A stretch of DNA of 64,000 nt, taken from assembly GCA_050246875.1 (NCBI GenBank), contig JBFWVF010000009.1, positions 1 to 64,000 on the forward strand, written 5' to 3'. This document shows positions 60,467-64,000 of the stretch, one piece after another. This DNA comes from SHWB01 sp050246875. GTDB lineage: Bacteria > Pseudomonadota > Alphaproteobacteria > UBA6615. Position numbers and translations under genes: made by a program. The notes beneath the pieces were generated by a model. That model was not told where the DNA came from, ran no database searches, and saw nothing but the letters and a program-made list of their open reading frames with translations. Positions within the stretch are counted from its first letter, which is position 1, and the number at the start of each line of letters is the position of its first letter.

Positions 60467-61615
60467 CTAGCCGGGGCGGCGGCCGAACAGCGAGGGCAGC
60501 GGCGTTTCGGCGCGGTTCTCGACCGGTTCCGCCGCCGGCGCGATACCGGCCGGGGCATTGGCCGGCACGGTGCTGCCTGGCGCCGGCGTCGTCGCCTGCC
60601 GGGTACCGGCGGCGTCGGCCGGCGCGATGCGCGGCCCGCCCTTGTCGCCGGCCTCGCGCAGCAGTACGAGGGAAATGCGGCGGTTGCGCGCCGACATCGG
60701 ATCGTCGGGCACCAGCGGCTCGGTGTCCGCGCGGCCCTGCACGAGCGCGATGCGCTCGACCGGCAGGCCGCCTTCCGACAGCAGCCGGCGCGCCGCGTTG
60801 GCGCGGTCCGAGGAAAGCTCCCAGTTGGTGTAGCCGCGCTCGCTGCGGTAGGGCCGGGCATCGGTGTGGCCGGACACCGAAATGCGGTTGGGCATCTTGC
60901 CGACGACCTGCGCGACCATGGCGAACAGCTTGCGCGCCTGCTCGTTGGGCTCGGTCGAGCCGAGCGGGAACATCGAATACTGCTCCTGGTCGACGAGTTG
61001 GATGCGCAGTCCCTCGGGCGTCTGGTCGATCAGCAGGCTTTCCGACAGCTTGGCCAGTTCGGGCACGGACTCGATCGCCTGCCGCAAGGCCGCCGCCGCC
61101 GCCTCGAAACGTTCCTCCTCGCGTTCCGCCAGCAGCTTGTCGAGGTCGGCATTGTCGACGCGGCCCGGCTTGTCCGGATTGCCCTTGCCGAGGCCGCCCT
61201 GCGCCGAGCCCTCGGTCTCGCCCTCGGCCTGGCCCTGTTCTTCGGCGTCGGCCTCGCCGCCCTGCTCGAAGTCGGTGTCCTCGCCGGCGGTCATGCTCAT
61301 GGCCGCGATCGGCGTGCCGATGGTGGGGCCGCCATCGGCGCTCAGGACGCCGTTGAGCGACACGGTCGTACCGCCCAGCACGCCGCCGGCGCCGCTCTTC
61401 GACTGCGACACGGAATCCGGGCTGAAGTAGTTGGAAATCCCCGACTTCTGCTCCTCCGTCGTGGCGTTGAGCAGCCACAGCAGGAGGAAGAAGGCCATCA
61501 TCGCCGTCACGAAGTCGGCATAGGCGACCTTCCACGCGCCGCCGTGATGGGCGTGCGCATGACCGCCCTTGACGCGCTTGATGATGATCGCCTGCTGGTC
61601 GTTGACGCCGGCCAT
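60467..61615 (-). CDS. motB: MotB, flagellar stator peptidoglycan-binding subunit
   Basis: 382 residues. One membrane helix (29-50) with the proton-carrying Asp34 in WKVAYADFVTAMMAFFLL, an acidic, Gly-rich linker (about 105-150), and an OmpA-type domain (about 225-345) with VSGHTDARPYRSERGYTNWE. A Pro/Ala-rich tail follows. Partner motA starts 19 bases upstream on the same strand. No flagellar filament or switch genes are in the window. Confidence 0.96.
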   Translation of the reverse strand: MAGVNDQQAIIIKRVKGGHAHAHHGGAWKVAYADFVTAMMAFFLLLWLLNATTEEQKSGISNYFSPDSVSQSKSGAGGVLGGTTVSLNGVLSADGGPTIGTPIAAMSMTAGEDTDFEQGGEADAEEQGQAEGETEGSAQGGLGKGNPDKPGRVDNADLDKLLAEREEERFEAAAAALRQAIESVPELAKLSESLLIDQTPEGLRIQLVDQEQYSMFPLGSTEPNEQARKLFAMVAQVVGKMPNRISVSGHTDARPYRSERGYTNWELSSDRANAARRLLSEGGLPVERIALVQGRADTEPLVPDDPMSARNRRISLVLLREAGDKGGPRIAPADAAGTRQATTPAPGSTVPANAPAGIAPAAEPVENRAETPLPSLFGRRPG

Positions 61616-61633
61616 GGCCGCGGTTCCGTCGCC

Positions 61634-62497
61634 CTAGCCGATTGGCGGAACGGCGGACACGGCTTCCTCGACCTCCGCGAAGGTCGGCCGCACGTCGTTG
61701 AGCAGCGCCTTGCGCGCGAACTCGACCGAGATGGCCGGCGCGTAGCCCTGCATATGGGCGATCAGGCCGGCCTTGATGCATTGCAGGTAGCGCGCGTTGG
61801 CGCCCTGCGTGGCGCGGATGGAGGAGGCCAGCGGGCCGACGAAACCGTAGGCCATGAGCACGCCGAGGAAGGTGCCGACGAGGGCACCGCCGATCAGCTT
61901 ACCGAGGATTTCCGGTGGCTCGGTTATGGAGCCCATGGTCTTGATGACGCCGAGGACCGCCGCGACGATGCCGAGCGCCGGCAGCGCGTCGGCCACCGAC
62001 TGGATGGCGTCGGCGACCTGATTGTCCTCCTTGTGATGGGTCTCCAGCTCCTCGTCCATCAGCGCCTCGATCTCGTGCGCGTTGTCGGAGCCCATGGTCA
62101 GCATGCGCAGGTAGTCGCAGAAGAACTCGACGGCGTGATGGTTGGCGGCGAAGCGCGGGAAGGCGGCGAACAGCTCGCTCTCGTGCGGATGCTCGACGTG
62201 CTGCTCGAGAGCGAGGTTGCCCTTGGTGCGCGCGAGCTTGAAGGTGGCGTAGAGCATCGACAGCAGTTCGAGGTAGTCGGCTTTCTTGTTGGCCGGCCCC
62301 TTCATCGCCATGCCGACGGCCTTGCCGGAGCCGCTGAGGACGGATTTCGGGTTGGAGGTGACGAAGGCGCCGACCGCCGCGCCGCCGATGATGACCAGCT
62401 CGAAGGGCTGGATCAGCACCGCGATGTGACCGCCCATGGCGACGTAGCCGCCGAGGACGCAGGCCAGCACGACGATCCAGCCGATGACGATGAACAT
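61634..62497 (-). CDS. motA: MotA, flagellar stator proton-channel subunit
   Basis: 287 residues with four membrane helices: MFIVIGWIVVLACVLGGYVA, then IQPFELVIIGGAAVGAFVTS, then GSDNAHEIEALMDEELETHH in the cytoplasmic loop and IGGALVGTFLGVLMAYGFV late. The Asp34 of MotB indicates a proton-driven motor. ATG 62497 preferred over GTG 62509. Confidence 0.97.
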   Translation of the reverse strand: MFIVIGWIVVLACVLGGYVAMGGHIAVLIQPFELVIIGGAAVGAFVTSNPKSVLSGSGKAVGMAMKGPANKKADYLELLSMLYATFKLARTKGNLALEQHVEHPHESELFAAFPRFAANHHAVEFFCDYLRMLTMGSDNAHEIEALMDEELETHHKEDNQVADAIQSVADALPALGIVAAVLGVIKTMGSITEPPEILGKLIGGALVGTFLGVLMAYGFVGPLASSIRATQGANARYLQCIKAGLIAHMQGYAPAISVEFARKALLNDVRPTFAEVEEAVSAVPPIG

Positions 62498-62583
62498 CCC
62501 GGGACCCACCCGCAGTTGGCGCCCGCATCGGCGCCCGGCGAGCGTGCCCCGGAAGGGTAAAGTTTCCGTTTAGCCGGCGGCGT

Positions 62584-63798
62584 TCAGCCGGTCGTCTCCA
62601 TGATGCGGGTGGCGAAGCCGGCGGCTTCGAGACGGGCCCGGATATCCTCGCCATGCGCGCGGCTGCGCGTCTCGACGACGGCATCGACGTCGGCCTGCTT
62701 GACCGGCACGTCGTGGAACAGCCGCTGGTGGACGATTTCGACGATGTTCCCGCCGGCGTCGCCGATGACCCGGGTGACGCGCGCGAGGTTGCCGGGCGCA
62801 TCGCTGATCTGCACCCGCAGCCGCACCAGCCGTCCGCCGCGCACGAGGCCGCGCAGCAGCACCGAGGCGAGGACCCGGTGGTCGATGTTGCCGCCCGAGA
62901 CGACGAGGCCGACGGACCGGCCGGTGAACCGCTCCGGCCGGTCGAGGACGGCGGCGAGGCCGGCGGCGCCGGCGCCCTCGGCGACGATGCAGGCGGCGTC
63001 GGCCATGCGGTCGACGGCCTCCTCGATGGCCTCCTCGTCGACCAGCACGACCTCGTCGACGAGGTCGCGGACGATCGGCAGGGTCAACCGGCCCGGCGTC
63101 TTGACGGCGATGCCCTCGGCCAGCGTGTCGCCGCCGACCGCCGGGGTCTCGCCGCGCAGCGCCATCGCCATTGACGGATAGTTCGCGGCCTCGACGCCGA
63201 TGATGACGATGCCGGGCTTCATCGCCTTCGCCGCCACGGCCATGCCGGCGATCAGGCCGCCGCCGCCGACCGGCACGACGAGACAGTCGAGGCCGGGCGC
63301 GTCGGCGAGCATTTCGAGGGCGACTGTGCCCTGGCCGGCAATCACCGCGGCGTCGTCGTAGGGGTGGACGAAGGTCAGGCCGTCCCGGTCGGCAAGGGCG
63401 TGGGCGTGCGCCTCGGCCTCGACCAGCGTGTCGCCTTCGAGGACGACGCGCGCGCCGAGCGCTGACGTCCGCTCGATCTTGGTGAAGGGGGTGCCGCGCG
63501 GCATCACGATGGTGGCGGCGAGCCCGTGCCGGTCGGCATGGTAGGCGACGCCCTGGGCGTGGTTGCCGGCGGAGCAGGCGACGACGCCGCGCGCGCCGCC
63601 GTCGGCGACAAGCGCCGCGATCTTGTTGGCGGCGCCGCGCACCTTGAAGGACGCCGTCGGCTGCAGGCATTCGAGCTTGAGCCGGATGTCCGTCCCGGCA
63701 GCGACGCTCAGGGCCGGCGCCATGACGGTCGGCGTGTGCAGGACCGTGCCGGCGATGGTGCGGCCGGCCCGTTCGATGTCGGCGAAGGTGATGCTCAT
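62584..63798 (-). CDS. ilvA: Threonine ammonia-lyase with ACT domain
   Basis: Deaminates threonine to 2-oxobutyrate (isoleucine pathway). 404 residues: PLP Lys52 in LQPTASFKVRGAANKIA, CSAGNHAQGVAYHA, VPVGGGGLIAGMAVAAKA, and a single C-terminal ACT domain (about 325-400) with VQISDAPGNLARVTRVIGDA. The single ACT domain matches the shorter TdcB/IlvA type. The product enamine is the classical substrate for RidA (23.9 kb). Confidence 0.96.
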   Translation of the reverse strand: MSITFADIERAGRTIAGTVLHTPTVMAPALSVAAGTDIRLKLECLQPTASFKVRGAANKIAALVADGGARGVVACSAGNHAQGVAYHADRHGLAATIVMPRGTPFTKIERTSALGARVVLEGDTLVEAEAHAHALADRDGLTFVHPYDDAAVIAGQGTVALEMLADAPGLDCLVVPVGGGGLIAGMAVAAKAMKPGIVIIGVEAANYPSMAMALRGETPAVGGDTLAEGIAVKTPGRLTLPIVRDLVDEVVLVDEEAIEEAVDRMADAACIVAEGAGAAGLAAVLDRPERFTGRSVGLVVSGGNIDHRVLASVLLRGLVRGGRLVRLRVQISDAPGNLARVTRVIGDAGGNIVEIVHQRLFHDVPVKQADVDAVVETRSRAHGEDIRARLEAAGFATRIMETTG

Positions 63799-63838
63799 GA
63801 TGCCGGCAGGGTCGGGGAGGGACCCGCGTCGCGCAAGT

Positions 63839-64000
63839 TCATTCCGCCGGGTTCAGGACCAGCGTGCCGGTGGTGGCGTCCGCCAGTTCCTCGGCGGAGA
63901 GGTCCAGCCGGCGGTGGCCGCCCTCCGCCCACCGTTCCGCCAGGTCGCTCCAGTGCCGCGACAGCGGGTGGGCCGACTGGCCCGGCGCCATTGCGAACAC
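63839..64000 (-). CDS. Penicillin-acylase-family protein, C-terminal end (partial)
   Basis: The 53 visible codons end at TGA (63839-63841) and read FAMAPGQSAHPLSRHWSDLA, then ERWAEGGHRRLDLS and TTGTLVLNPAE. The APGQSxHPLSxHxxDLxxxW pattern is the end of penicillin/AHL acylases (Ntn hydrolases exported to the periplasm). Substrate cannot be judged. The gene continues past the right edge of the window. Confidence 0.8.
   Translation of the reverse strand: MFAMAPGQSAHPLSRHWSDLAERWAEGGHRRLDLSAEELADATTGTLVLNPAE

Overview
This is a 64 kb chromosomal stretch of very GC-rich DNA (about 70% by eye) from an alphaproteobacterium, probably Rhodospirillales-like (the order is an inference). Lineage markers are the cell-division ATPase MipZ, an NDUFA12-type complex I accessory protein, DUF2155, a class II (B12-dependent) ribonucleotide reductase, a phasin, a bifunctional Rsh protein, and the ClpS/ClpA plus Aat plus Bpt N-degron set. 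Genes are packed tightly with many 4-nt stop/start overlaps. I see no rRNA, tRNA, CRISPR array, prophage or classical insertion sequence.

Layout. 1-7 kb: the end of an unidentified gene, a small DUF559 nuclease gene framed exactly by a pair of inverted double-hairpin repeats, mipZ with a VWA protein and a membrane J-protein, then galU-ugd-phosphomannomutase (nucleotide-sugar supply). 7-17 kb: mostly single genes (MaoC, GGCT-like, PBP5-like carboxypeptidase with SPOR, a lipoprotein, a four-domain rhodanese, hydrolase, quinone reductase, the proteasome-like peptidase Anbu, amidase) with an inverted-repeat element at 12.3 kb. 17-24 kb: phasin with probable PhaR operators, clpS-clpA, a VapBC-type toxin-antitoxin pair, an acyltransferase, a soluble histidine kinase, ridA. 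24-34 kb: nrdJ, then ndufa12-mlaD-mlaD-DUF2155 facing the operon aroQ-accB-accC-aat. 34-39 kb: ornithine decarboxylase behind a candidate speF leader RNA, then a minus-strand operon hupE-(136-aa protein)-ycnI-copCD led by a clear cobalamin riboswitch. 39-53 kb: housekeeping (UDG family 5 with an NYN protein, folK, rpoZ, rsh, pdxJ, acpS, lepB, rnc, era, recO, parC, bioY). 53-64 kb: a TRAP transporter, an ATP-grasp/alpha-E/bpt operon, motAB, threonine deaminase, and the 3' end of a penicillin-acylase-like gene.

How parts connect. ClpS-ClpA, Aat and Bpt form an N-degron proteolysis route spread over 40 kb. Cobalt and B12 link the riboswitch operon (HupE and its metal-binding partners) with the B12-dependent NrdJ. 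BioY and AccBC link biotin uptake with fatty-acid synthesis. Anbu is present, but its usual partners (alpha-E and circularly permuted ATP-grasp proteins) lie about 43 kb away, in an overlapping operon with bpt. The three points most worth following up are the DUF559 repeat cassette, the riboswitch-led CopCD/YcnI/HupE operon and the ATP-grasp/alpha-E/Bpt operon. All family names come from reading motifs; no database search was run.
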